NCBI GenBank assembly: GCA_027475525.1
Contig: JAMWFC010000092.1
Span: 248,001-312,000, forward strand
Origin: Macrolepiota albuminosa
Lineage: Eukaryota > Basidiomycota > Agaricomycetes > Agaricales > Agaricaceae
Length of the DNA stretch: 64,000 nucleotides
Reading direction: 5' to 3'
The notes beneath the pieces are model-generated. The model was not told where the DNA came from, made no database searches, and worked only from the letters and a program-made list of their open reading frames with translations. Within the stretch, counting starts at the first letter, position 1. Every line of letters begins with the position of its first letter. Shown here in pieces: positions 1 to 9,631 of the stretch. Made by a program: the position numbers and the translations under genes.

Positions 1-1589
1 CCATACACACTGAATGTTTTGCCTGGCACATGCCTTAAGGTGAAATGGTAGAGTAGGACATTCTCAATCCACCTCATGATAGTGGCATTGGGCCCTACTC
101 CTAGATTTCCTAGCATCCCTTTGAGATACTTGGCATCTGTCTCTATCACTAGTTTTCTACAACCAACTAGCCAATACTTGTTGGCTAGCAAAGATCTCAT
201 GAGACCATACAGTTCTCTTTTTGGTTGAGAAAATCTAGCTTCTCTCTCATTCAGGGTGATAGACCCTAACTTGGCACAAGTGCACACTTTAGGATTGTCT
301 GGGTCCTCTTGGAAGATTCCAAAACCCACTGCCATCCAAGATGTATCCACTGACAGAACTACTGCACCTCCTGACTCATAGTCAATGGGTTTTAAAGGAG
401 CACTTTCTGCTAGCAGCTTTTTCATTTGTGCCATTGCAGAGTGCTGTTCTTCTCCCCAAGTAAAAGGTACATTATTCTGAGTAAGTTTATTGATAGGTGC
501 TGCTACCTTAGCATAGTCCTTGATAAAGGATCTAAAGGTACCACAGGTCTCTAAGAATGACTTTACTTCATGTTTATCCCTGCAGTCACCCCATCCCATT
601 ACTATGGCAAATCTCTTGGTCTCTGGCTTCTGCCCTTCATAAGAGCATCTATGGCCAACAACCACAATCTCATCTGCACATACTACTGATTTCTTCCCAG
701 AGAAAGTGCCCCCTGCATATTTGATTCTTTGCAACACCCGGTCCACATTGAGCAGGTGTTCCCATACAAATTTCCTAATGCCTGGGTTCTCTGGTATGAC
801 TTCACAGCTACCATCTGACAGCTCATATCTATGAGGTGGTCCTCTGACTGGTACATCATCAATGTAGGGCCAAGTTACATGTGGTATCTCATCTTTCAAG
901 ATGAATGTAATATCATCACAGAAGATAGGCACTGAATTTGTCCATCCCATTGGTAAGGTAACCAACCTTAGAGCCCCAAATGGTGTCTGGAATGTAGTAT
1001 AATCCTCAGAGCGCACATCTAGTACTCTCTCATCATATCCCACATACAAGTCAAAGATTCCTCCATAGGCTCTGCCTGAGAAGTGACTAGCTAACTCTTC
1101 AGTTGCTAGTGGCAAACCAGAATGTGCTATAGTCACTTTATCTAAAGGCTCTAAGCTATGGACTATCTTCAAGCTCTCACCATCCTTCTTTAACACTGTA
1201 AACCATTGGGAACAATATGAGGAATTAGAGGGCTCATAGACCCCTGCCTCAATCTTCTGCTTTATCATCTTGCAGATTCTATCCCTAAGACCTAGATCAA
1301 TGGGAATGTTTTTCAACACCCATGGGGTGTGAGAGATTACTGGCATGATTACTGGAGGGAAGAATTCCTCCTTCAGCCTTGCTCTTTGAGAATCATCCCA
1401 TGCAAAAGCCTGGTTTTGCAGCATCATAAGATCATGTACTGCTTTCATTTCCTCTGGCCCAAGAAAACCATCACCATGGGCTTGGTCAATGACTTCCTTG
1501 CACTCAGCTGTGTACCTTCCTGTGGGTTTGAATTCTGGTGGGTTGGGATCTGTAGCATAGTCTGCTATGTGGCATTGGCCACATAGCTT
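1..1589 (-). CDS. Ty3/gypsy pol fragment (reverse transcriptase and RNase H), partial at left edge
   Basis: Read on the minus strand, about 529 codons are open from just after a TAA at 1590-1592 to the window edge. The frame carries a reverse transcriptase palm with DLYVGYDE, TFQTPFGALRL, LPMGWTNSVPIF and the catalytic PYIDDVPV (near 850-870), then RNase H with VLSVDTSWMAVGFG (near 320-370) and ETDAKYLKGML (near 120-150). These motifs match the pol of the element at 51.8-53.2 kb, so both belong to one clade. Gag and protease, expected upstream, are missing: the frame stops at 1589 beside an AT-rich stretch and an LTR relic of another family. CpG is scarce, suggesting an old copy, yet I saw no internal stop. 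No 77-bp duplication falls here. The 5' truncation and the window edge make it partial; activity cannot be judged. Confidence 0.85.
1564..1587. repeat. 24-bp perfect hairpin at the junction of two retroelements
   Basis: Two 10-bp arms (GCTATGTGGC and GCCACATAGC) flank a 4-base loop. It sits where the minus-strand pol frame ends and the next element's LTR relic begins. It may be a breakpoint signature or chance. Confidence 0.5.
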
Positions 1590-1777
1590 TTACTTACTAT
1601 AGTAGTAAATATTATATTATATTTATTATAATATAATATTAGTTACATAAATAGTTCAATACATGCTGCTTATTAAGCAGCTTATTTTGTTTTATACTAC
1701 AGTGTCAATAAACCAGACTGGTCTGATTCTGTGTAGTGTAAACTCTAAGCTCTCACTTAATCTGTAACTTCGTTACA
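1590..1777 (+). repeat. Degenerate LTR relic related to the E2 LTR
   Basis: The right end (GGTCTGATTCTGTGTAG, then TGTAACTTCGTTACA followed by a T run and GAATCTGCTA) aligns with the end of the E2 LTR and its leader (GGTCTGATTTAGCACTGTG, then GGTTACA, T run, AAATCTTCTGC). The 3' boundary at 1777 is therefore well placed; the 5' boundary is not visible. The first part is mostly A and T. It belongs to the old gag copy that follows. Confidence 0.6.
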
Positions 1778-3423
1778 TTTTTTTGAATCTGCTAGCTAGG
1801 ATCTATTGCCTAGCATCCAATGTCAGTCACTGAGTTCATTGACAGAATTCTATCAGCTTCTTGAGCTTCTTGCACAGCCACACCATGCAAATTTCAAACA
1901 GGGGATCAATGAGTAACCCTATACCTGCAGTCACCACTGATAGTAGGCAGAATGCCCACAGCCTATGGAAAGACCCAGCAGATACTCTGAATGTGCAAGT
2001 GTCCAATGTGGGTCAGTCAAGACCCAAGGCTCAAGATTGAGGTTGGAGCACTGACCTGCCTGGGAATGAAAGTGAGGCCCAAAAAGCAGAGAGCTCACAA
2101 CATGATGGCCAGCAATGGCCATGGGACAAGATGCCAGGAGGATTAACTCCTCCAGTTATGATGCAGCTGCCAGGAGGACTTTGATGGTCCAGCCAGTTAG
2201 CTTCCAAAGGGCCCCCTGATGAGGTCAAGCAGTTGACAGGCACCCAGGATGCCTCAGGAGAAACTGATTCATTGGTATGGACTGGGGGACCTATGCCCCT
2301 GAGCCAGAGTAGTGGGGCCAGGCAGGCCATAGCCAGCTCAATGCTCACCAGAATAGCAGAAGCCTGTATAGAGGAGGTACTGGAGGAGGATGCAACTCCT
2401 GAAGCAGGCAGCACAGAAAATTGTTTCCCATGCACACCAGCAGTGGAGAAGGTCCAGGAGGTTGCAGATCTCCTGGAGGAGACTGTTGAGTCATCTACTG
2501 ATGACAACACTGGAGCAGAGGAGCAGCAGTTGAAAACTGCTTATACTATACACTTGCAGGTGTTCTGGGATCTATACTCAGAGGTGATGAAGTACACCAC
2601 CCAGGCACAACTCAAGTAATACATTTCAGCACATATAGCAGCACTTAGGCAACAAGGGCATTAGGTGCTCACTGTATTCAGTACTAAATATACTGACTTA
2701 ATGGTGAGGGATCTCACTATAGAACTCCAGATGGATTTGCAGTGTAAGGCTGCAAGGCAATCAGGGGTGTCAACCCCCTGGAGCCACATGTCCAAGGAAT
2801 GCTTGGCATGTTATAATCAAGACATTGGAGTCAAGCTAGTGGAAGCACTAGCACAGGCACAGGAAGTGCCCAAGGCAAAGCTGGTGAGTACCTTTTATAC
2901 TCCAGCAGGATAAGGGTGGCATAAGGAGCCCCTGCACATGCATCACTGAAACCCTAGGACAGAGGTGTCAGGTCTGGAAGGACAAGCTAGTACTGCTTGT
3001 AAGGTAGAGAGCAAGGCATCTTTGATGCTGCATATACCAATGGCAGAAACATTGAGCGACATATCAATGTATGCACAATGGCAATCTTAGAACTAAGAGA
3101 CAGTCCCTTATTTACAATCAGGGCATTGTATTTGAGGGCAATAAGCCTATTGACAAGATGCATCATCAATTTGTGATGCAGGGCCAGGAGAATCAAGCTT
3201 TTTCAGAACCAAAGGTGGCGCAACAATCATGGTCAAGGAGACTCCCTTGATTGAGATGGCACCACGAGACATGATGCTTCTGGTAGAGTCCAGGACAAGT
3301 GCTCTAGATCAATTCTCCAAGATGAGGGCAATTATGCCCACAGTTAAGGAGGCTTGGGACATCTGCCGCAGGACAAGGGAAATCACTTCCCCAAGCTGCT
3401 GATTTAGCAACTAGATCTCCAGG
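1778..3423 (+). pseudogene. Old Ty3/gypsy gag relic (element B), 5' part
   Basis: A leader and degenerate gag reading frame. Pieces at 2233-2619 and 2665-2913 resemble the N-terminal half of the E2 gag: an acidic segment, then HLQVFWDLYSEVMKYTTQ, matching QLQLVLDRYPAVVKESTRK at residues 228-246 of the E2 protein. Stops and frame changes break it. It is almost free of CpG, unlike E2, so it looks like an old copy that lost CpG by mutation. It ends at 3423 in CCAGG, the target site of the E2 insertion, and continues at 15016. Confidence 0.7.
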
Positions 3424-3599
3424 TGTAACGGACTCAGCCATATTACCATCAGCGTCAACGACGCTATAATCATGTAGTAGAGTATTACGTAAGATAACGT
3501 CTTGTTTTCGCACTAAGTACTAGTCAAATCCGATATTGCGGTCTGATTTAGCACTGTGTGGAATACACAGATAGTTCTAACTAGTAACCTCAGGTTACA
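3424..3599 (+). repeat. E2 5' LTR (176 bp)
   Basis: Starts TGTAACGG and ends GGTTACA, with 6-bp inverted ends. It matches 14758-14933 at 172 of 176 positions (three transitions and one transversion). Very short for an element over 11 kb. Confidence 0.92.
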
Positions 3600-3710
3600 T
3601 TTTTTTAAATCTTCTGCTATCGGCTTTAGACGCTAGGCTTGTTACCGACTAGGCAACTCTCATCAAAACCTCTCGATTCTCTGTTGGCATCACGCTGAAA
3701 ACGTGCTTCC
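3600..3710 (+). other. E2 untranslated leader
   Basis: T run followed by AAATCTTCTGCTATCGG directly after the LTR, where a primer-binding site is expected. I could not match it to a tRNA 3' end. The first gag ATG is at 3711. Confidence 0.4.
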
Positions 3711-6700
3711 ATGACTGGCTCTCTTGATCCGGATCCTCCGTTCCCAGCTGCAGACGCAGGTGACTTACCTGTGCTACAGGCTGTGAAGACGCAATCTGCG
3801 TCAGCATACCAACCCCCGCCAAAGCGGGACGAAAAGACCCCTCGCGATGTCAGCGTGAGCTATGGAATGCCTGGTGGGCTATCCGTATCACGGATGATGT
3901 CCATTGTACGACCTGGTGGAAAACCAGGAGATAGATCCGCGGTCTCAGGAGTGTCGCTGCCAGCGAGCCAAATGCCCTCACTGATGTATCCGGTATTGCC
4001 CGAGAGCTCTTCAGCTCCCTCGGAGGGTCAACTGGACGTTACCCAGTACTCGGAATTGGTACAAGGCAGCGCGTTTGCGCATAGCACCCCATTCCGGACT
4101 GCACCTACGGAACGGCATTTGGAATATGTGGCCAATGCTGCCACTGAACCGGGACCGTCGTCGTTGACGACACAAGTACAGAAGCAAGGACCAGCAATAG
4201 TGGTCAGTAGGGAAGACGACAATGTCGTAAGGTTGGACAAGGCGTTAACAACGCCTGGAAGTCCAGAGTTGCACCGACGAGCCGGCAAACAGCCGCAAGT
4301 GAGGCATGACGGCCTCAGGAGAGTTATGGACTTAGAGTCCGAGTTGGAGTCCTCAGATGATGAGGAAAGCAAAAGGTCGCATTCGACCTTATCTATCCAG
4401 TTGCAGCTAGTATTGGACCGATATCCGGCGGTCGTGAAGGAATCGACGCGAAAGCGTCTTCAGCTTTATGTAGTGAAGCACTTACAGTTGCTGGCGGCTA
4501 GGAGCCACGATGTACCCCGTGCAGATTCGAGTGAATATATCGAATTGTTTGTGCGCATCTTCGAACTCGAAGTAGTGGAATACCTTAAGCGCAAAGCGGC
4601 GCAAGGGTCAGCAGTCTCAACGGCTACTCCAGCCGACTCCGTAGAATGTGAGATGAGTGTGCGCAGACGAGCGCCACTAATCGCGGACGCGATGGAATTG
4701 CTCAATGTGCCTCGTCAGGCTGATGAGTCTCAGCAAGACTACATTCGGTGCCAGAACGCCACAAACCGTCAACGCATTGTTAGCGGAGTGCCTCAGCAGG
4801 CATTGTCTGAGGTGGAGACTGTAACGACGACTCCGGCAGAGCCAGAGGCAGCACTTGCAGTGCAGGAGGTTAAGACACCTCGTAAGCAAGTTACAATCAA
4901 GGAAGAGGTGGACGAAGTCCACATTCTTGAGGAGCGAACGCGACCACGACGCATAGTGCGACACGTCCACCTAGTGGACAACTGGAATGAACGCGTCAAT
5001 TACCAAAGGATACGCAACCAGGACTTGCGCGATCATGGTGAGTCGTTCATTGACGACCAGGGGGTAGTCTTTGAAGGGCGTGAGGGCGTAACGCCTGTCG
5101 ATGACATGCGGCGACAATTCGCGGCTCAGACTGCTGAACCGGACAGAGATCCGGGTGGTAGTGACGACAGTAGTGGTCACTACGAACGGAGGGAGCCAAA
5201 TCGTCGCAATCACAACGGTGGAGATCGTGATCGTAGGAATGACGATCAGGACGATAATAATCGTCGTGACAGGGGCAGGCAGGCTGGTGGATTACCAGCA
5301 GAGCAACAAGTGAGGCAACAGCCCACCGCACGGCCGGAAAGAGTGGTCAATGAGCACCTGTTTCGCAGTCCTCGGGCATTTTTGATGCCCGCACCTCATG
5401 ATTTGCGTGAAACTACGCCGGGAATGAATGAAGCGGTCAGGATCCATATGGATCATATGCATGACCGCCTCACTTGTCTGGTGGATGACTCCCTTGGAGT
5501 CAGATTTAAGTTCCCTGCTGGGGTAAGCCCCCGTAAATCCAATGGTAAGCACATACGTGCGTACGCTGGAGGACATAGGTTCTCGCAACTGGAGGACTGG
5601 GCCATGGACGTGTGCTACCACCTCGCAGCCTGCTGCTATGGTGGAGACGACATGGACCAGGAAAGGATATTCGTGCTACACGAATTTATGGAAGGAGAGG
5701 CTCGGAATTGGTTCCGTCGCCATGTTCTCCACATTAATCGCGACAAATCGCACTGGACATTTAAAGAGGTCCTGATAGGACTGTATAATCGGTTTGTTAA
5801 CGCTGCTACGATGCAGGAAGCTCGCGATGCCTTTAGAAAGGCAGTGTATGACGCTAAGACTGGCGTCCAGACCTTTTATGATGACCTGGTGGGTCATGCA
5901 CAGAATATGGCCGTCTATCCAGACAAATACACTATTTGCGAGACATTCCTGGACGGAATACCCGCAGACATGAGGAGAGCGTTGATACGCGACGATAACT
6001 TGTCTCCGGAGGTCAACACTGTGACTGAATTTTTGGCGTATGCCATCCGTTATGAGCAGTCGACACGGACTGCAAACCATTATGAGCAGCGTAGTTCACG
6101 CCGAGGACCAGTGAACCGTCAGGCAGTGAAGGTGGGAACCTTCCTAGCCAAGCGGACGGAGATGGAGAACAATCGCAATCCGCGATTCGTGGTTCGCAAG
6201 ACAATTCCTGGAGGCCAACGGCCTCGATCGAAACCTGCTGGACAATTGCCAGCGAAGGACAGTCGACCCGTTTCGGGTCAGAATCAAGTAGCACCAAGAG
6301 GAGTAGTGGCGCCTGCAGCGCGTATGGCGGGTAAAACTGCTGGAGTTCCAGGAGTAGGTCAGAGAAGGCCTGCCGGGGACCCCTCAGCGTGCTACAATTG
6401 TGGCAGGAGCGGGCACTTTGCTAAGGAGTGTCCCGCCCCTCCTAAGGCACACATCCGAGCGGCCCATACGGCTGCGGCACCGAGCGATGTCGTCAGTGAC
6501 GACGAGGACGATGAAATCGTCGAGGAAACCGAGGAGGAGCTGCAAGCAGAGGCTGACGGGTCGGAAGTGGATGACGCTGAGAGCGTCCAGATTGATGGCG
6601 ATGAATACGTCGCAGTGGATGTGTACGACAGCGACTACTATGCTCGTGATGACGAGGAGGAACACCTGTTTGCACTGACGGAGTGCCGTGGAGATCAGCG

Positions 6701-7211
6701 CGTCCGAATGAGACGCGTAACCCTGCAGAAGGCAACTAATAAGTTGCAGCGGCCACACTATACTCCTGAAGAGAAGGAGTGCCTGGTCACGTATGTTGAT
6801 GTCAACGGACATCCGGCATGGACGTTGTGGGACTCCGGGAGTACCACTACGGGCATTACGCCCCAGTTTGCTCACGTCAACGCGATTCGCGTTCATGAAC
6901 TGGAGGAGCCCTTGATGCTCCAGCTGGGGACTGTGGGGAGTCGCGCTATGGTGCAGTTTGGCGCGGAGGTGAAAATAAAGACGTCAGGAACGTCGACGAA
7001 GGAATACGTGGATATAGCGAATTTTGATCGCTATGACATGATTATCGGTACGCCGTTCATGCGTAAGAACAAGGTGTCGCTGGATTTCGTGAACGACATG
7101 GTCGTTGTGAATGGTACGCCGCTGAAGGCGGAGAAAGTGGTGTTGAACAATACAGATGGTCGTTTGAGGCGCTATCGCGCAACTGAGAAGCGGCGTGATG
7201 AGCGCAACTGA
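3711..7211 (+). CDS. gag: E2 Gag with C-terminal retropepsin
   Basis: ATG start at 3711; 1166 codons to a TGA at 7209. Residues 1 to about 600 are low-complexity, charged and probably disordered, with a long Asp/Arg/Asn-rich stretch at about 470-530. A capsid-like gag domain follows at about 610-790 (HIRAYAGGHRFSQLEDW, then QNMAVYPDKYTICETFLDG). A CCHC zinc knuckle (CYNCGRSGHFAKEC) begins at residue 894, then an acidic stretch. A retropepsin domain has its catalytic motif LWDSGSTTTG with Asp about 1041 and the C-terminal DMIIGTPFMR. Protease lying upstream of RT in the same frame is usual for Ty3/gypsy. The stop is TGA in a CTGAC context, and downstream codons stay open in the same frame, so the protein probably once continued into pol (CGA to TGA) or reads through. 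Confidence 0.9.
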   Translation: MTGSLDPDPPFPAADAGDLPVLQAVKTQSASAYQPPPKRDEKTPRDVSVSYGMPGGLSVSRMMSIVRPGGKPGDRSAVSGVSLPASQMPSLMYPVLPESSSAPSEGQLDVTQYSELVQGSAFAHSTPFRTAPTERHLEYVANAATEPGPSSLTTQVQKQGPAIVVSREDDNVVRLDKALTTPGSPELHRRAGKQPQVRHDGLRRVMDLESELESSDDEESKRSHSTLSIQLQLVLDRYPAVVKESTRKRLQLYVVKHLQLLAARSHDVPRADSSEYIELFVRIFELEVVEYLKRKAAQGSAVSTATPADSVECEMSVRRRAPLIADAMELLNVPRQADESQQDYIRCQNATNRQRIVSGVPQQALSEVETVTTTPAEPEAALAVQEVKTPRKQVTIKEEVDEVHILEERTRPRRIVRHVHLVDNWNERVNYQRIRNQDLRDHGESFIDDQGVVFEGREGVTPVDDMRRQFAAQTAEPDRDPGGSDDSSGHYERREPNRRNHNGGDRDRRNDDQDDNNRRDRGRQAGGLPAEQQVRQQPTARPERVVNEHLFRSPRAFLMPAPHDLRETTPGMNEAVRIHMDHMHDRLTCLVDDSLGVRFKFPAGVSPRKSNGKHIRAYAGGHRFSQLEDWAMDVCYHLAACCYGGDDMDQERIFVLHEFMEGEARNWFRRHVLHINRDKSHWTFKEVLIGLYNRFVNAATMQEARDAFRKAVYDAKTGVQTFYDDLVGHAQNMAVYPDKYTICETFLDGIPADMRRALIRDDNLSPEVNTVTEFLAYAIRYEQSTRTANHYEQRSSRRGPVNRQAVKVGTFLAKRTEMENNRNPRFVVRKTIPGGQRPRSKPAGQLPAKDSRPVSGQNQVAPRGVVAPAARMAGKTAGVPGVGQRRPAGDPSACYNCGRSGHFAKECPAPPKAHIRAAHTAAAPSDVVSDDEDDEIVEETEEELQAEADGSEVDDAESVQIDGDEYVAVDVYDSDYYARDDEEEHLFALTECRGDQRVRMRRVTLQKATNKLQRPHYTPEEKECLVTYVDVNGHPAWTLWDSGSTTTGITPQFAHVNAIRVHELEEPLMLQLGTVGSRAMVQFGAEVKIKTSGTSTKEYVDIANFDRYDMIIGTPFMRKNKVSLDFVNDMVVVNGTPLKAEKVVLNNTDGRLRRYRATEKRRDERN

Positions 7212-7925
7212 CTAGATGGTCGCAGGAGAGCGACTGTTCAGGAGGTGGAGGACGAGCAGGCCCCACCGAAAAGCCTGCCGGCTGATTCGCCAGCTATACT
7301 GATGACTGAGGAAGAGTTTCAAGGAACTCTGAAGAAGGGGAAGCACCCGGATGTGACTGGGTGTACCAATGGAAAGCCTAAACAGGCTGTGCAGTGCAAG
7401 AATGAGCGTAGTAAACGCGTGGTGGAGTCGCTGGAATGCCAGCCGACTAGCTCTCGAGTAAAGGTGGAGGATCTCGTCAAGGACGAGGGATTCAGTACGA
7501 TGGGAACTGTGGGTAGCACTAGGTCGCTAATGGATCGACCAGTGCCTCGGCCAGGAGTGCAATGGGCATATGACCCACGAATGCCACGGGAGTGGAACGA
7601 GTTGGTAGCGTCAATGGTGACGCAGGCTATGGGAAGTGGGCAAGCGACCCAGACGGGAGAAGTGTACCGTCACGCACGAGAGGACGAGATATCCGAAACA
7701 TTGGATATCGTATTTGACGGATTCTCGCTGAAGGCGAGGAGTGTGCAGTCGTCGGCGAGTACGACGAGGAAACAACCGGTTGTAAGGTTGAATCCGGGAG
7801 ACCTCACAGAGGAGCACGTACGTGCCTTACGGGAGCGATTCGAACCAAAGGTTCAGCCGCGTATAGCACGCGTAGCCAAAGGAAAAGGCAAGGCTTTGAG
7901 CCTTACAGAGGAGGATATTCCTTGA
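7212..7925 (+). CDS. E2 protease-RT linker region, same frame as gag and pol
   Basis: Open in the gag frame from the TGA at 7209 to the TGA at 7923, about 237 codons. It has no good ATG near its start; the first initiator-like codon is a GTG at 7245. The sequence is hydrophilic and shows no catalytic motif. It ends EEDIP, then TGA, then LRQQWQREFADI, which reads naturally as the N-terminal edge of the RT region with Arg in place of the stop. I treat it as the linker of a single Gag-Pol frame rather than a separate gene. Confidence 0.7.
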   Translation, partial: LDGRRRATVQEVEDEQAPPKSLPADSPAILMTEEEFQGTLKKGKHPDVTGCTNGKPKQAVQCKNERSKRVVESLECQPTSSRVKVEDLVKDEGFSTMGTVGSTRSLMDRPVPRPGVQWAYDPRMPREWNELVASMVTQAMGSGQATQTGEVYRHAREDEISETLDIVFDGFSLKARSVQSSASTTRKQPVVRLNPGDLTEEHVRALRERFEPKVQPRIARVAKGKGKALSLTEEDIP

Positions 7926-9587
7926 TTGCGCCAGCAATGGCAACGGGAGTTCGCTGATATCGTCAATGGAACGAAGGAGGAGCTTCCTCCGTGGCGGGAG
8001 GTTAATCATGAGATCAACCTCATTGACGATAACAAGCAGTACAAGTATCATTTGCCTCGCTGCCCGCGAGCACTTCAGGATCAACTTCGTGAAAAGACGA
8101 ATAGATACATAAACGCGAAGTGGTGGGAACCACGACCAGCGGTGCAAGCTGCACCATTGCTTTGTATCCCCAAGAAGGATGGAACGTTGCGGACGGCATT
8201 GGATGCGCGACAGCGCAATGATAATACCGTCAAGGATGTAACACCTCTTCCAGATCAGGAAGTGATACGAGAAGATGTCGCGACAGCGAAGTATCGGTCG
8301 AAAATCGACCTCACAGACGCGTATGAACAGGTTCGCATCCGCGAGGAGGATATACTGAAGACACTGTTCTCGTCCCTGATGGGGACGTTCGTGAGTAACA
8401 TCATGCAGATTGGTGATTGTAATGCACCGGCGACATTTCAGAGGTTAATGACCTCAATCTTCCGAGATGTAATCGGGAAGTTTATGCACGTCTATTTAGA
8501 CGATATATTCATATTTTCTGACTCCATTGAGGAGCATGAGCAGCACCTACGAGTCGTATTTGAACGACTACGGAAGGCCAGCCTCTATCTCAAATGGAAG
8601 AAGTGCGAGTTGTACGCAACGAGTATAGATTGTCTCGGTCACGTCATTGATGAGAAGGGCATTCATCCTGATACGGATAAGCTCGACCAAATCCGAGAGT
8701 GGCGTACTCCACGCACATATAATGATATCCAACGATTTGTCGGACTGGTGAACTATATTGGCAATTTCTTGCCAGACGTCACTGCATACACTGGGCCACT
8801 TATGGCCATGACCCAGAATGGGTCACCGTTTCATTGGAGACCGCTGCATCAGCGGTGTTTTGAGATGATTAAGCGCATATGCGCGAAAACGCCGGTCATC
8901 CGGCCAATTGACCCACGCATCGACGAGCCCATCTGGCTCATTTGCGATGCGTCGAAGACTGGGGTTGGGGCCATGTTTGGCCAGGGTAAAACATGGCAGA
9001 CTTGCCGACCAGCGGGATTTATGTCCCGTAAATTCACTGCTGCTCAGCAGAATTATGCTGTGCACGAGTTAGAAACACTCGCAATACTGGAAGCCCTCCT
9101 AAAGTGGGAGGATAAACTGATGGGATATAAGATCCATATTATCACGGATCACAAAGCACTAGAGTTCTTTAAGACTCAGGTGCACCTGTCTCCGCGACAA
9201 CGTCGCTGGATCGACTACATGTCGCGGTACCAGTTCGACATCACCTATGTAAAAGGTGAATTGAACAAAGTGGCGGATTGCCTATCTCGATATTTCGAGA
9301 GTGATACTCGAGATGACGTCCATGACGCGCATGACTATGTCCAGGCGGACAAACGTATTGACCCAGAAGGCGAGGATTTGCCTCTGCATCGATTCCATGA
9401 AATCAGGGAACATAGGGTCGAGTTACACGCCATGCGAGCGCAGGAAACACGTCGCAGTAAGCGACTGCAGGAGCAGCGAGAGACTCGCGATATCGAGGCT
9501 CAGGTGCTAGTGGACCATGAGGCCCCTCAGCCAAGGGAAGAGATGAGGCAAGAGGAGAGACTCGCGATATCGAGGCTCAGGTGCTAG
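7926..9587 (+). CDS. pol: E2 Pol, reverse transcriptase and RNase H part
   Basis: Same frame as gag; the apparent start is a TTG after the TGA at 7923, so there is no real initiation site. The RT domain shows PLLCIPKKDGTLRTALDAR, SKIDLTDAYEQVRI, and the YLDD active site (Tyr 8493, Asp pair 8499-8504). RNase H follows with ICDASKTGVGAMFG, HELETLAILEAL and ITDHKALEFF, closing with YVKGELNKVADCLSRY. The frame is broken at its end only by the exact 77-bp duplication at 9478-9631; discounting one copy joins it to the integrase frame. RT, RNase H and integrase of one polyprotein; domains look complete. Confidence 0.9.
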   Translation: MRQQWQREFADIVNGTKEELPPWREVNHEINLIDDNKQYKYHLPRCPRALQDQLREKTNRYINAKWWEPRPAVQAAPLLCIPKKDGTLRTALDARQRNDNTVKDVTPLPDQEVIREDVATAKYRSKIDLTDAYEQVRIREEDILKTLFSSLMGTFVSNIMQIGDCNAPATFQRLMTSIFRDVIGKFMHVYLDDIFIFSDSIEEHEQHLRVVFERLRKASLYLKWKKCELYATSIDCLGHVIDEKGIHPDTDKLDQIREWRTPRTYNDIQRFVGLVNYIGNFLPDVTAYTGPLMAMTQNGSPFHWRPLHQRCFEMIKRICAKTPVIRPIDPRIDEPIWLICDASKTGVGAMFGQGKTWQTCRPAGFMSRKFTAAQQNYAVHELETLAILEALLKWEDKLMGYKIHIITDHKALEFFKTQVHLSPRQRRWIDYMSRYQFDITYVKGELNKVADCLSRYFESDTRDDVHDAHDYVQADKRIDPEGEDLPLHRFHEIREHRVELHAMRAQETRRSKRLQEQRETRDIEAQVLVDHEAPQPREEMRQEERLAISRLRC

Positions 9588-9631
9588 TGGACCATGAGGC
9601 CCCTCAGCCAAGGGAAGAGATGAGGCAAGAG
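9478..9631 (+). repeat. Exact 77-bp tandem duplication in E2 pol
   Basis: Copies 9478-9554 and 9555-9631 are identical. 77 is 2 modulo 3, which accounts for the frame change between the RT and integrase ORFs. Probable assembly artefact (see findings). Confidence 0.95.

Noticed and set aside
3987..7266. Many open stretches on the minus strand and other frames across E2 gag
   Set aside because: They lie wholly within the gag frame, share no motif with any family and follow from its GC-rich codon use.
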